Below are positions 12,370 to 23,531 of a stretch of DNA of 64,000 nt, piece after piece; position 1 is the stretch's first letter; the number at the start of each line of letters is the position of its first letter. The position numbers and the translations under genes are program-made. Origin of the DNA: Portulaca oleracea. Its lineage: Eukaryota > Streptophyta > Magnoliopsida > Caryophyllales > Portulacaceae. A model generated the notes under the pieces. That model had not been told where the DNA came from. It worked only from the letters and a program-made list of their open reading frames with translations, and searched no databases. The stretch covers positions 39,034,295 to 39,098,294 of the forward strand of contig CM055873.1 in assembly GCA_029582165.1 (NCBI GenBank). The letters run 5' to 3'.

Positions 12370-12395
12370 AAAACATTGTCAGGACATTCCCAACA
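12370..12395 (-). mobile_element. Stub of the copia 3' LTR, cut by the Tat/Ogre insertion
   Basis: Minus strand TGTTGGGAATGTCCTGACAA matches the start of the right copia LTR (TGTCGGGAATGTCCCGACAA). Only 26 bp remain before the Tat LTR begins, so the rest of this LTR lies beyond the Tat element, outside the window. Confidence 0.85.
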
Positions 12396-12411
12396 ATCTC
12401 CCACTTGTCCC
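12396..12411 (-). other. Polypurine tract of the copia element
   Basis: Minus strand gggacaagtgggagat directly precedes the LTR start TGTTGGG. GTGGGAGAT is the usual plant copia polypurine tract. Confidence 0.85.
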
Positions 12412-13200
12412 ACAAGTGTTCGATTCCTTAAATTCCCTTGTCACTTACTGTCTCAAGTTCGGATAAGGTAAGCTGAAGTCATCCTTATGCAATACCCGAA
12501 TGTTCCTCGATTTCCGAGTTAGACTCTGAAAAAAGGAGATGATCATTTAATGATTCATCTGAGCTCGACCAAGCATTTTCAGTCCATACTCATCGAGTGG
12601 CCAACGAGACAACTGCCCCTAATAGGGAGGACAATGCCATCTTGTTCAAATACATATTCTCACATGATCCAACTGTATCCCAGACACCGCCTTTATAGCC
12701 TACTGTTACGAAAGGCGTTTGACGCGCTCCAAAGTTACAACATACCATATAGTCTACGTATTGAACTCAAGATTTAGGAATTGTAAGTAGCGAGAGCACT
12801 TATGACATTCCCAACTTAAAGAGCTCCCACTGCGGGTCAGTTCGGTAGTTGTTCTTAACAACACCCATGTGATTAATTTATGATGTCATTACATCACCAT
12901 GATCATGAAACTTGATCATCACCTCAATCCTACACGCTAATTGTGTTGATATCATCAATGTACCTACATGATAATTCAATTAGGAACTATGTCGACTGCC
13001 GACTAGGATCAGCGTCATCAAGTTCACTAATGGGGTTTCAGAAATCAGACATCTTCCAACTTCCCATTTTGAATTTGCTAATCCTTTTTGGACACTTACA
13101 AAAATTCTAAACAACAATTTATGTAAAGTTTGTATTTATTTATTAATGATGAATAATTAACTATTACAATCAATGAACCATCAAAAGTTCAAATTGTAAC
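12412..13200 (-). other. 3' non-coding part of the copia element
   Basis: Sequence between the end of the RNase H frame and the polypurine tract. I find no conserved coding frame in it. Confidence 0.55.
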
Positions 13201-14721
13201 TTAAGGACACCCGTTAAGGTGTCTAATTCCTATTGCATTAGTAAGACCCTCATACTTCACCTGCGACAGGGGTTTAGTAAGCGGATCAGCGACGCTCTCA
13301 TTCGTATGAACCTTGCACACATTGATATCACCTTCCTCAATGATCTTTCGAATAATGTGATACTTTCTGGACACATGTTTAGCTTTGTTGTGTGCTTTAG
13401 GTTCCTTTGCCTGAGCAATGGCCCCACTGTTATCACAGTACAGGTCCACGCCTTCCGCAATACTAGGCACAACTTCAAGCTCCTCGATGAACTTCTTCAC
13501 CCACATTGCCTCCTTCGCAGCTTCTGATGCTGCGATGTATTCTGCCTCTGTTGTAGAATCAGCAATAGTGTCTTGCTTGGAACTTTTCCAGCTCACCGCT
13601 CCACCATTCAAACAAAAGACGTATCCATATTGACTACGGTTGTCATCCTTATCCGTCATGATATTGGCATTAGTGTAACCTCTTACACTTAGCGGTTTGT
13701 CATCTCCATAGACCAAGGACAATTCCTTGGTTTTGTTCAGATACTTAAGTATGTTTTTAATAGCAATCCAATGTTTCTCACCAGGGTTGGCTTGAAACCT
13801 GCTGCACATACTTAGAGAAAAAGCTATATTTAGCCTTGTACATCTTATAGCATACATAATAGAGCCTACAGCCGAGGCATAAGGTATATTTTTCATCTTT
13901 TCCTGGTCTTCATATGTCTGAGGACAGTCTGTTTTACCAAGTGATGTGCCATGAACCATGGGAATGAATCCCTTCTTGGAGTTTTGCATGTTGAACCGAT
14001 TCAACACTTTATCGATATAAATGGTTTGATTCAATGCAATCAAACGTCTTGATCTATCTCTATAGATATTTACTCCAAGGATGTACCAGGTCTCACCGAG
14101 ATCCTTCATTTGGAAATTCTTCCTAAGCCAAGTCTTACAAGACTCTAGCAAAGGAATATTATTTCCAATGATGAGTATGTCATCCACGTATAGAACCAAA
14201 AAGACTATATTGCTCCCACTGACCTTTCTATATACGCAAGCCTCTTATTCGTTTCTCAAGAAACCAAACTCTTTGATTACTTGATTAAACCTTTGATTCC
14301 AACTCCTTGAAGCTTGCTTAAGGCCATAAATGGCCCTCTGCAGCTTACAGACTTTTCCAACTTCTTTGGGATCTTCAAAAACTTCAGGTTGTGTCATATA
14401 CACTTCCTCTTCCAGAATTCCATTCAAGAATGCGGTCTTGACATCCATATGTCATATTTCATATTCATACTATGCAGCTATGGCAAGGAGTATCCAGATA
14501 GATTCAAAAACCGCTACTAGGGAGAAGGTCTCTTCATAGTCAATACCATGAATTTGAGTGAAACCTTTTGCCACCAGCCGTGCTTTATAAACACTTGGTT
14601 TACCATCCATGTATGTCTTCACTTTGAAAACCCACTTGTTTCTGATGGCTATAGCGCCCTCAGGAAAGTCAACCAAGGTCCAAACCTTACTTTCATACAT
14701 GGAGTCTATCTCGGATTTCAT
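13201..14721 (-). pseudogene. Ty1/copia reverse transcriptase and RNase H (broken)
   Basis: Three consecutive frames in one reading phase, separated by stops, form the C-terminal part of a copia polyprotein. The RT start near 14640 reads RNKWVFKVK and VYKARLVAKGF. MDVKTAFLNG and YGLKQASRSW follow, then the catalytic YVDDILIIGN at the start of the last 332-codon piece. The rest has the usual order: MKDLGE, YASAVGSIMYA, KHWIAIKNILKYL, and the RNase H motifs TEAEYIAASEA and DNSGAIAQA. Stops near 14242-14244 and around 14450-14470 break the frame, and a frameshift near 14721-14754 separates it from integrase. It would copy element RNA into DNA and remove the RNA template, but this copy cannot make the full protein. 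The lineage within copia is not resolved (Tork/TAR/Angela-like). Confidence 0.93.
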
Positions 14722-14753
14722 GGCCTCAAGTCATTTCCTGGAATCTGGGTTCG

Positions 14754-15797
14754 TTAAAGCTTGTTTGTAGGTTCGAGTTCATCATATTCTATAAGGAATA
14801 TGTTGAATTCCGATGTCATGAGATAATCGTATCTCTCAGGAGGGAGAATGTCCCTATTGGACCTACGAAGGGGTATGTCCACATTCCCTACTTCTTCATC
14901 TACCTGCTCCCCGACTACTTGTGTTTTATCCCTTTTCCGCTGAGGATCAGCAGAGATTGGAATGTAAGGAGTGGTGACAGGGCATGGGATAAGATTCGAA
15001 GTGGTTTGTGGCTCTTGAACTTCACATAGTTCAATTTCTCTCCTACTCTTTCTCTTAGAGACAAACTCGTTCTCTAAGAAGAAAACATGCCGAGACACAA
15101 ACACTTTATTCTCAGAACGATTGTAGAAGTAATACCCTTTGGTTTCCTTAGGATAGCCCACAAAGAAAACCTTTTCAAATCTGGGTGCAAGCTTGTTGTC
15201 AGGTAAAACCTTAACATAAGCTTCACAACCCCAAATCTTTAGAAAAGACAGATTAGGAACTTTTCCTCTCCATATCTCATATGGTGTCTTTTCAGTAGCT
15301 TTAGTCGGAGTCCTATTTAGAATGAGCAATGTTGTTTCAAGAGCTTGCCCCCAAAAGCAAACTGGTAATTCTAACTCTGCTATCATTGATCGTACCATAT
15401 CTAATAGAGTGTGATTTCTCCTTTCGAATACACCATTGTGTTGTGGGGTTCCTAGAGGAGAAAGTTGTGAGACAATCCCACATTCTTTTAGATGGTTAAT
15501 GAATTCTTGGCTCAAATATTCACGACATCAATATGATCGAAGAGCTTTGATTGTTTTGCCAAGTTGGTTTTGTACTTCATTTTGGAATTCTTTGAACTTT
15601 TCAAAGGATTCAGATTTATGACGCATAAGGTAGATATACCCATATCTACTAAAATCATCAGTGAAAGTAATGAAATAGTATAATCCTCCTCTAGCACTAG
15701 TGCTCATGGGTCCGCATACATCGGTATGTATGAGCCCTAATAAGTCATTGGCTCGCTCACCAGTTCCATTAAAAGGTGACTTAGTCATTTTTCCCAT
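14754..15797 (-). pseudogene. Ty1/copia integrase (broken, catalytic Asp lost)
   Basis: The core begins with GLIHTDVCGPM (first catalytic Asp) and continues with FITFTDDFSRYGYIY. The block that normally reads RSDRGGEYL is RSY-stop-CREYL here: the second catalytic Asp is Tyr and the next Arg codon is TGA. Past the stop the same phase resumes through GTPQHNGVFERRNHTLLDM (catalytic Glu) and KTPYEIW. It then reaches the copia C-terminal motif WGCEAYVKV and FVGYPKETKGYYFY. Integrase would join element DNA to the host chromosome. This copy is inactive by both a nonsense codon and loss of an active-site residue. Confidence 0.93.
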
Positions 15798-16360
15798 CAG
15801 ATATGCCTCACAAACTTCAAACTTTTCGAAGTTTAGATTTTCCAGAATTCCTGTACTTTACAGTTTCAGGATGCGATTCTGATTAATATAACCTAGCCTA
15901 CAATGCCAAAGGTATGTTTCGTTTGAGTCTTTAGTTTTAGCCTTTTTCGATTCGACGTGACAGATTTGTTTATCTAAATCTAATATGTAGAGGCCATTTA
16001 TACGAATACATGCACCATAAAAGATCCCATTCTTTGTAAATGAAAACTGACCATTCGTAATATTAAAAGAATAACCTTCAATTTCAAGTACAGCTACTGA
16101 AATTAAATTCTGACTGATAGGAGGAACAAAATAACAATTATTTAGTTCTAGCATAAGCCCTGAAGGTAAAGATAAACTATAAGTTCCTACGAAGACAGAC
16201 GCAACTCTTTGCCCGTTTCCTGTGCGTAGGTTTACTTCATTCTTCGACTCGCCTACTCGCTAGGCCAGACATTTCCACAAATGTGAACTTCACAACCGGT
16301 ATCTAATACCCATAAAGTAGAAACAGTAAGATTTATATCGATCACATCTGTACCTGATTT
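15798..16360 (-). pseudogene. Ty1/copia protease and GAG-pre-integrase region (broken)
   Basis: The minus strand at about 16264-16350 encodes WVLDTGCEVHICG, the aspartic protease active-site region (usually LDTG plus C-x-HIC). A TAG stop in that phase near 16260 follows. The frame at 15858-16154 reads NNCYFVPPISQNLISV and WHCRLGYINQNRI, the GAG-pre-integrase domain that joins protease to integrase (LWHRRLGH type, here with Tyr for the last His). Stops separate it from the integrase frame. Confidence 0.85.
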
Positions 16361-16377
16361 GACGACCTTTCCAGTCT

Positions 16378-17193
16378 TCAAATCATCCAAGTAAGTGGGG
16401 CAGTTTCTTTTCCAATGTCCTTTGCCTTTACAATAAAAGCACTCTTCATCTGGCTTAGGCCCTGCTTTAGGTTTGGCTGGGACAACAGTTTTGTTCTTGC
16501 CTTTCTTGTTTGCAGTCCCTTCTTGCTCTTGTTAGCCTTTTTGAACTTGTTCTTCCCCTTACTGACCACGAGGACATTCGAGTTAGCCTTGTGAGCTATC
16601 TTAATGTCCTCCTCCGCTATGACCAACATCACATGAAGGTCCATTAGAGACTTATTTTGCCCCTGCATGTTGTAGTTCAGCTTGAAGGTGCTGAACCCCT
16701 CATGTAGTGAGCTTAAAAGAATGTCAGTAGCCAATTCTGGTGTGTAGGGGAACCCTAACCTTTCCATAGACTCAAAAAGACCAATCATCTTCAACGGGCT
16801 TGCCAATCTCAAGATGGGTACGAACAATTCGCTCATTGATCTCACATCTCTCAATTCTAGCATGTTCTTGAAAAATGCCTTTCAATTAAGTGATTGTTTC
16901 ATGTGCCTTCTTAGGCTCAAATTGCCTTTGGAGCTCAGGAGTCATAGTGGCCAATATGATGCAACTGACTTGGATGTTGTCACAAAATGACACTGCCATT
17001 TGTCCTTTTCAGCTTGAGTCGCATTTTCTTTAGGCTTGTTCTTCAAGGCTCTTTCTAGAACATATTCTTTCTGCTCTACCTTGAGGACAATTCTCAGGTT
17101 TTGGTGCCAATCAAGAAAATTGGCCTCGGTGAGTTTCTCTTTGTCCAAAAGAGAATGGAGGTTAATAGTGTTGATGGTATTTGCGTTAGACAT
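16378..17193 (-). pseudogene. Ty1/copia Gag (broken)
   Basis: Translation most likely starts at the ATG ending at 17193 (MSNANTINTINLHSLLD). An upstream in-phase ATG at 17223 is also open. The N-terminal part reads NFLDWHQNLRIVLK and QKEYVLERAL, typical of copia UBN2-type Gag. A stop or frameshift near 16865-16940 splits the gene. The second half contains GFPYTPELATDILLSSL and SFKLNYN-like text. A +1 frame near 16397-16443 encodes the zinc knuckle CFYCKGKGHWKRNC, so another frameshift lies just upstream of the knuckle. Gag would form the particle shell. Confidence 0.85.
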
Positions 17194-19607
17194 CTTTGAT
17201 TCTGACAAGACAAAAAAGTTCAATTTTAGTTATTATTCATCAAAGAAATTAAACTAACTTTAATTTCGTATCAAAACACTTTATTAACTCTCACTTAGTG
17301 TTTTAATTTTAACCAAGACCCATGGGCTCAAGCGGAGTTTGGCCCATCAAAACTCGAGCCCATGTCATCTTTGGTTGATCATCTTATGATGATCATTCAA
17401 AAAATGACTCTTGGTAAGAAATTTGTATCAAATACAATATTTCTCTTCCTCTGCTCTTAGCCCAAAACTGTTTTGCTTGCTAATTTGAATTAACCTAACT
17501 CTCACCCTACTTATTAACGACGGACAAATAATTCACTTCGACTTTCTTTATTTTTCCGTTTAACTGGTGTTTCGATAGGTTGAACAATAATTCAATTTTG
17601 AGAGTAGGTTTTATTATCCTAAGCATGCAATTCTAGGTGAACTCTTTCGAAAAGCATAAAAGGAATAATAAAACAATCATGCTATAACAAATTAAAGCAT
17701 AAAATAAAACCCCTAGTATGGCCACCTAAACTTAATCAAACTAATTTAACTAAGCCTTGACAGTCTTCAAGAATTTTTTCTTAGATTTTGCAACTTCCTC
17801 GGATACGACTCCCACTCGGATTAACACCACCATTGCTGTTGGACTCCCACTCGACTTGATGTCTCTAATTACAACAAATTACAAAGTGGACCTCACCATT
17901 GAGGCCTTACATGAATTAAAATAAACTTAACTGAAAATTTAAATTTAAAATAATTCAGTAATAGCACGCAAGCCGTATTTCACCCAACCCGGTACGCAGA
18001 CCAGTAAAACCGACTATCTATGACCATACTAGAAGCACATGCAAACAAGCAATATTGCAATAATTATATCAAATATAACATATGCTTTAAATAACAGATT
18101 ATAAAGGCATATTTAATTGCAATATAACATATATAAGGAAACAAATACTAAATAAAGTTTTCCTAAACAGTTTGCATGATGGACAAAATTAATAAAATTC
18201 CAAAATTTTATCTTACTTACCTAATCAGATTGAGGAATATATAAAATACCTTTATAGACAAGTCACTTAATTTTCCTAAAATCAAGGGATCTAAAAGATA
18301 CTATATCCTTTTAAAAAAAATTACAAGTTTCCTAAACTTTACATATTTAATTAGATTTTATGCATAACAACTGATTTAGTAATAATAGGATTCGATAATT
18401 AATTTCTAAAATTAGTTTTAAACACTAAAAGCACGAACATCACCAACACTGCTGGCAACATGGTCCATGTTGAATCAACACGATCCGTGTTGCTTCCCAG
18501 TGTCGGTTATTTTGCATGTGTATGAAAACTTTACATAAAATATTAAAACTTACCAAATTTTAATATTCTTATATTATAGTGTCATCTGATAACTCGCTAT
18601 GAAAAATTTCCATAATTTTATCAAATTCCATAAACTTGAAAATTTTTTAGGGAATTAAGCCTTTTTAATTCGCCGTTTATGTGGAAACAAAAGAGAACAG
18701 TCCGATAAGTTCAAAAATCAAGTTTTCCAATTTTCCTATATAGTAGAATCATCTAATAAGCTACTGTAAAATTTTCAGAATTTTATCAAATTTCAAATAA
18801 TTAAAAAAAATCAGAAGAGTAAACGATTTTACTCCTTTGTGGATCTGAATTCTAGGAAAATTAGTTAATGATTTCTATAAATTTATAAAATTCAGAGAAT
18901 TAACCGAATTTATTTGTCTTTAGACCTGAAAATTTAAAGGAAAAAAATTTAATGATTCCAAAAATTCAAATTTCCCCTACAAATTTGTGCACTCAGTGAC
19001 ATACTGTAAAAATTTCAGAAGTTTTAGAAATTTCTATAAATTTATAAAATTCAAAGAAGTAAACGAATTTTATTTCTCTTTAGACCTGAAAATTCAATTA
19101 AAAAATCCATTTTAATTGGGAAAATTCTACAAAAATATATGGAAAGTCCATAACACTTCCAGACACTTCCAGTAAAAAGTTCGGAATTTTTCGAATTCGT
19201 TGGATGTTTTATTTCGATTTTCACTAAATTTACTGTAAATAAACTAAATCAGAAAATAATTCTACAAAATTTTATTTTGCGAATTTAAAATATTTCATGT
19301 ATTGCCTATTGTTTAAGAACATTAAACATGGTCGTTTCTAAGACAACCTAAAATAAATCAAGTTCGTGCTAAATTTAACAATTAAACAAGCATGAATTGA
19401 CTAATTTGAAGGCAATAAGAAATAACAATAATAAAGCATGAAACTTTTCAATAAAATTTCCATATTTATTATTTTGAATAACAAAGTTTACAATTTTCAT
19501 AAAGTTTCAATTTTTATGCATTAAATCTACTATAGCACATTCATAATACAATTCAACTATTGACAAAATTATTTATGAATTAAGGTGTTATACTTTAGCA
19601 TGCAATT
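17194..19607 (-). other. Long AT-rich leader of the copia element
   Basis: About 2.4 kb between PBS and gag with no supported gene. It is AT-rich and contains repeated phrases such as aaaatttcagaattttatcaaatt. Two palindromes, CAACATGGTCCATGTTG (18456-18472) and an AACACGATCCGTGTT type (18476-18492), match those clustered in the LTR of the same element. Confidence 0.6.
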
Positions 19608-19623
19608 GGTTGCTCTGATACCA
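19608..19623 (-). other. Primer-binding site of the copia element
   Basis: Minus strand TGGTATCAGAGCAACC lies one base after the LTR end ...ACCCATCA. It is complementary to initiator tRNA-Met. Confidence 0.92.
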
Positions 19624-19624
19624 C

Positions 19625-20481
19625 TGATGGGTTTTATGTTATCTATTTTCTAAACAAATGCAGATTAATTGGTGGAAATCATAACGATTATAAACAATTA
19701 ATCACCCGGGAAAACACAATTGCAGAAGCTTTAGTAATTATACATTTGTTGCTATTCCGACTGATGCAGAGGTTGATCTTTGAGATTCCAATGAGAAATC
19801 CTCTACTGAAAGTCCACACACACTATGGGAACTCGACTGCTAGATCGACTCGATCAAGACAGATCTTAATCTTAGGATGTATGTGTTTTGGTATAGATTG
19901 TTGTTTCAAGAAACAATAACTGTAAACTAGAAGAGAGAGGAACTCAGGAAGTCGCATTGGTATCTATCTAAGAGTCTTAAAACAATTCCCTCGATAAATC
20001 TCTCATAGAGATCCTATTTATAGTGTTAGGATAGCTTGGGAAAAGGGTTATTAAAAAACCCTTACGGCCGACCTAATTGACGGTGCATTCTCATGCCCAA
20101 CACGGTCCGTGTTGAGGCAACACGGTCTGTATTGGCCTCTAGAATGTCCATTAAATCAGCCCATAGTCACCACGATCCGTGGTGACACCAACACGGGTTG
20201 TGTTCGATCAACATGGTCCGTGTTGAGTCCAATTCGGTCTGTGTTGGGCTGATTTCTCATAGAAATCAGCTCCCAACATTCCTAACCATAATACGATATT
20301 ACTTAGGTTACATACGTTGTTTCAGGGCATTGACTTGTGTGACCCAGTAGGACCAAATAATATAGTTGTAATTAAACATATTTAATTACCGATTATAAAG
20401 GTCTCTAACAAGACATATAATCACAATATTATATTGGTTTAACCTCCATGTATATCGAACATTGTCGGGACATTCCCGACA
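19625..20481 (-). mobile_element. 5' LTR of the copia element
   Basis: 857 bp, with minus-strand ends TGTCGGGAATGTCCCGAC... and ...CATAAAACCCATCA. The first 26 bp match the left stub at 12370-12395. It carries a cluster of six short palindromes. The flank ctaaa (20482-20486) is the probable target-site duplication; its partner is outside the window. Confidence 0.9.
20098..20247. repeat. Cluster of six ~17-bp palindromes in the copia LTR
   Basis: Units: CAACACGGTCCGTGTTG (about 20098-20114), CAACACGGTCTGTATTGG (20118), TCACCACGATCCGTGGTGA (20167), CCAACACGGGTTGTGTT (20188), TCAACATGGTCCGTGTTGA (20208) and CCAATTCGGTCTGTGTTGG (20229). Arms drift but tend to stay complementary. Spacing is irregular, so this is not a simple tandem repeat. 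Confidence 0.85.
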
Positions 20482-20530
20482 CTAAAGGGTACCAAATTTC
20501 CATTTGTCTCTAGTCTCCACCCTTTCTAAC

Positions 20531-21463
20531 ATGGGGTGGGACGCTTTCTTTCAGGTTGATGAATTCTGCTGCCCTAACCTTATCTACCAATTCTTTGCCT
20601 ACCTTGAGGATACCACAACCAATCCAGCCAAACCCTTTTTTAAGTCCACTGTTCTGGGGAGAGATATTCATCTCACACCCATCCAACTTGAATGCATCTT
20701 CAACCTTAACCCAAACCCATCCAAACCAGCCCTCTCTTGTACTACTGACGCTCGTGAAGAGTTGCTCTCCAACTTTGGTAATCCCACCACCACCAAATAC
20801 CCTCAATATACGAATCTTCGCTCAGAAGCTCGCTGTCTTTACTACCATGTTGTCCGTACTATCCTACCCCGAGGCACCTCAAAAGAAACTATTAACGAAC
20901 CCTGCGCTGCCTTCTTGCTGAACGTCCTCAATTACTGCCACTCTGACTTGGGTGAGGTGGTCCTCCAACATCTAGTCCGCGCAGCCTCCAACAACATGGG
21001 CCCCCTCCCATACTACAATCTCCTCCACCACATTTTCAAAGCCTTCCATGTGCCTCTCCCCTTTGATTCCGAGGTGGAACTCGTTGTTCCCACCATCAAG
21101 CTCACCACTTTGGAGTCTCTAGGCTACAAGGCCCAGTCAAATGGTCCCTGGATGCATGTTGATGACCTGAAACTTATTCAAGCCTCCTCGTCTGCCCATA
21201 CCTTGAAGGATGCCTCTATTGATCTGCTGGCCCAAGTGGACCTCCTCCAAAATGAAGTCAGGACCATGCAGACTGAAGTTAAGCAAATGTCAGACCTCCA
21301 CAGCACCCTAAAAGCAAATATGGTCGTATGCCAAAGCATCACCACCTCTCTCAAGGATGTTGTGCGCCAGGCTGAGGCCCTTGTTAAACCTTGCTCCCCC
21401 TCGCCTACTCCTGCTCCTTCTACGGAGGACCCCCTGCTGTTCCCCCTCCCTCAGAATGATTAA
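20531..21463 (+). CDS. Putative plant transposon protein (PTP-type ORF of a non-autonomous retroelement), possibly 5'-truncated
   Basis: The first ATG gives about 310 codons (MGWDAFFQVDE...). The frame is open further left only to about 20486, where a TAA falls in the flank of the copia LTR, so the original start may have been lost with that insertion. The first ~190 residues look like the putative plant transposon protein domain: GWDAFF, NLIYQFFAYL, FKSTVLGRDIHLTPIQL, ILPRGTSKE and AAFLLNVLNYCHSDLGEVVLQHL. A Leu/Gln-rich coiled-coil-like region (about residues 220-275) and a Pro/Ser-rich tail follow. Its biochemical role is unknown. Polypurine tracts and a Sirevirus-like LTR follow on the same strand, so I infer it is the ORF of a non-autonomous LTR element rather than a host gene. 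Confidence 0.65.
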   Translation: MGWDAFFQVDEFCCPNLIYQFFAYLEDTTTNPAKPFFKSTVLGRDIHLTPIQLECIFNLNPNPSKPALSCTTDAREELLSNFGNPTTTKYPQYTNLRSEARCLYYHVVRTILPRGTSKETINEPCAAFLLNVLNYCHSDLGEVVLQHLVRAASNNMGPLPYYNLLHHIFKAFHVPLPFDSEVELVVPTIKLTTLESLGYKAQSNGPWMHVDDLKLIQASSSAHTLKDASIDLLAQVDLLQNEVRTMQTEVKQMSDLHSTLKANMVVCQSITTSLKDVVRQAEALVKPCSPSPTPAPSTEDPLLFPLPQND

Positions 21464-21550
21464 CTCTCTCCTTATGTTTTCCTCAAACATTTTTGAACTT
21501 TATTTTCCGGGCCAAACATTTTTTTGATCTCTTGTTTCCTTATTGTCCGA

Positions 21551-21730
21551 AAGACAAAAAGGGGGATAAATTTTCCTGTGGATTGTAACTAACCAACCTT
21601 CACAGTTCACTTATCCTACTCGTATATGCTATGCTTTATATATCTGCTACCTCATATATGCGCTACATATGTGATATAATGTATCTGTATATAGCATGCA
21701 ATTTTGTCTTTCAAACAAAAAGGAGGAGAT
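21551..21730 (+). other. Two polypurine tracts before the Sirevirus-like LTR
   Basis: gacaaaaagggggataaat near 21554 and caaacaaaaaggaggagat ending at 21730 are two purine tracts about 160 bp apart. Multiple polypurine tracts upstream of the 3' LTR are a known Sirevirus trait. The second immediately precedes the inferred LTR start. Confidence 0.6.
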
Positions 21731-23128
21731 TTTAGAATCAACCATGGATCTGATGCCCTCCACCATGCGTCGACCTCAACATAACCAATACAAAGGACCT
21801 CCATAAGGCATTTTGATCGTAAGAATAAAATTGTTGAATAAATCAAGGAAGTTTCCAAATCTCATATCCTTCCATCTATAGTTTCTCCAATATCACAATA
21901 TAATCCTCATATTTGCCATCATAGGGATTGAACGAATATGATAAGGAGATAACTTCCCAGAATATGAAGATATGGAATCATTCAGCTAAGGAAAGGATCC
22001 TGGAAGCAAGGAAAGCCATTTGAGCCATTGCAGATATAAAGATGACGATTATAAAAAGGATTGGCTGCTCCTCTAGGACATTAACCATTTAGAGCAAGAA
22101 AATTGAAGTGTAGGAAATTTTGAGGAGAAAATTTCAGAGAGTAGCCACTTGTGTTTAGTGGTGAGCATTATTGTAACCAGAGTGTGTTTTGGCAAGGACA
22201 TCATAAGTTTGTAACTAAAGAACGAGTGATCTGATCTTTAGTGAGTTGTAGCTTCATCAATTCCTTGATGAGGTTGATCATTAGTAAATGTGACAAAGTT
22301 CTTGCTTCTGTAAATAGTTATGAGGTCCCACAACCTCGAATCTGCCGAGCTTTCTGATCCCCTCTATTATACTGTGTACTCACGTTTCATTTCTATAAAG
22401 AAGTTAGGGATGACAACGGGGCGGATCGGGCATGGGGGAGTATATCCGCGTCCCCATCCCGTCTCCCAAAATTCGTCCCCATCCTCGTCCCCATCCCCGC
22501 TTCGGGGAATAATTCTTGCCCCTTCCCCATCCCCGCGGATTCCTCATCTCCAACGGGGATTTTTAAAGTTATCCAAAATCTAACCAAATTTTAATCGGAC
22601 CTGGTTTTTAACATGTTCAAAATACAACGTATTTAATTTTGCTCAAGCAATAATACATAAAAATCAAACAATAATACATCAACAAGTGTTATTCGGAAAA
22701 AAATGCAATAATACATTTTCGGGGACGGGGATTCTTGCCATTAATATATATATATATTGAATTAGAATAAAGGTTATTTGCTAATTTTAAAATTTTTGGG
22801 GATGGAGATTCGGGGATGGGGATGGGGAATTTTCCCCGACGGGGAAAATGGGGACGGGGATGGGGAAAATTTTGTCCCCATCCCCGCCCCGTCCCTGAGC
22901 GGATTTTGAATAATCGTCTCCATCTCCGTCCCCGTCCCTAGTTGGGGTGGGGATTTTTCCCCAGAGCGGGGCGGAGCCCCAGCGGGTTCGGGGATTCCCC
23001 GCCCCATTGTCATCCTTAAAAGAAGTATTAGTTATCTATTCTGGTTGTGATTAGTTGTCTAACGTCCTTGGTGTATTAAAGTGCAGCAAATTTCATTAAC
23101 CCTATTCACCCCCTCTAGGGTTCTTTCA
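21731..23128 (+). mobile_element. Sirevirus-like 3' LTR (contains a hAT MITE)
   Basis: The start is placed after the purine tract aaaaaggaggagat and is approximate, because a clean TG is not visible. The end is placed at ...ctctagggttctttca, since CCCTATTCACCCCCTCTAGGG is typical of Sirevirus LTR ends. Without the 614-bp MITE and its duplicated target site the LTR would be about 780 bp. The matching 5' LTR would lie left of the window, beyond the nested insertions. Confidence 0.55.
22405..23018. mobile_element. Non-autonomous hAT element (MITE), G/C-rich
   Basis: Terminal inverted repeats TAGGGATGACAACGGGGCGG and, read inward from the right end, TAAGGATGACAATGGGGCGG. The element is flanked by a perfect 8-bp duplication AAAGAAGT at 22397-22404 and 23019-23026. 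Both the 8-bp TSD and the TAGGG-type terminus fit hAT. The interior has many copies of GGGGATGGGGA and its complement near both ends, separated by an AT-rich centre. It has no coding capacity. Confidence 0.88.
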
Positions 23129-23471
23129 ACTACCTATCAAGTGATGCAATGGACAACAATAGCAAATAATAGCGAGAGAATCTTCAAACCTTCAATAGAA
23201 TAACCAAAATCTTCCAAAAATAGCAAAGATGATGCAATTGTAACAACCCCATAATATTTTCTTATTATAAAATATAATTATAAGCATTAGTCATCGTCGA
23301 AAAAATCTCTATAAGATTACTTATGAAAATTATGTTTATCAAGGAAACATGGACCCGGGAAATAAATGAAACACCGGTGCTATATGACAAAGGTCAAATA
23401 AGGATATCATTTTAGTAATATTTATTCTTATAACATGACAATTATGCCAAGATATACATGCCTTTGTGGTT

Positions 23472-23531
23472 CAAAATTTATGAAGCACATAAATTTTGAA
23501 AACGGAATTTTAGGGAATTTTATCTACCAAG
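23472..23531 (+). repeat. Left copy of ~60-bp target-site duplication of the RNase H LINE
   Basis: Starts caaaatttatgaagcacat and ends ttttatctaccaag. It is the counterpart of 25644-25704 with about five differences. It abuts the 5'-truncated start of the LINE. Confidence 0.8.

Noticed and set aside
19608..19623. tRNA gene
   Set aside because: TGGTATCAGAGC here and at 4841-4857 is a retroelement primer-binding site; no cloverleaf surrounds it.
20504..20530. Use of a TTG at 20504 as the start of the plant-transposon-protein ORF
   Set aside because: TTG is not a normal plant start. The upstream reading is open only because the frame was cut near the copia LTR. The first ATG is at 20531.
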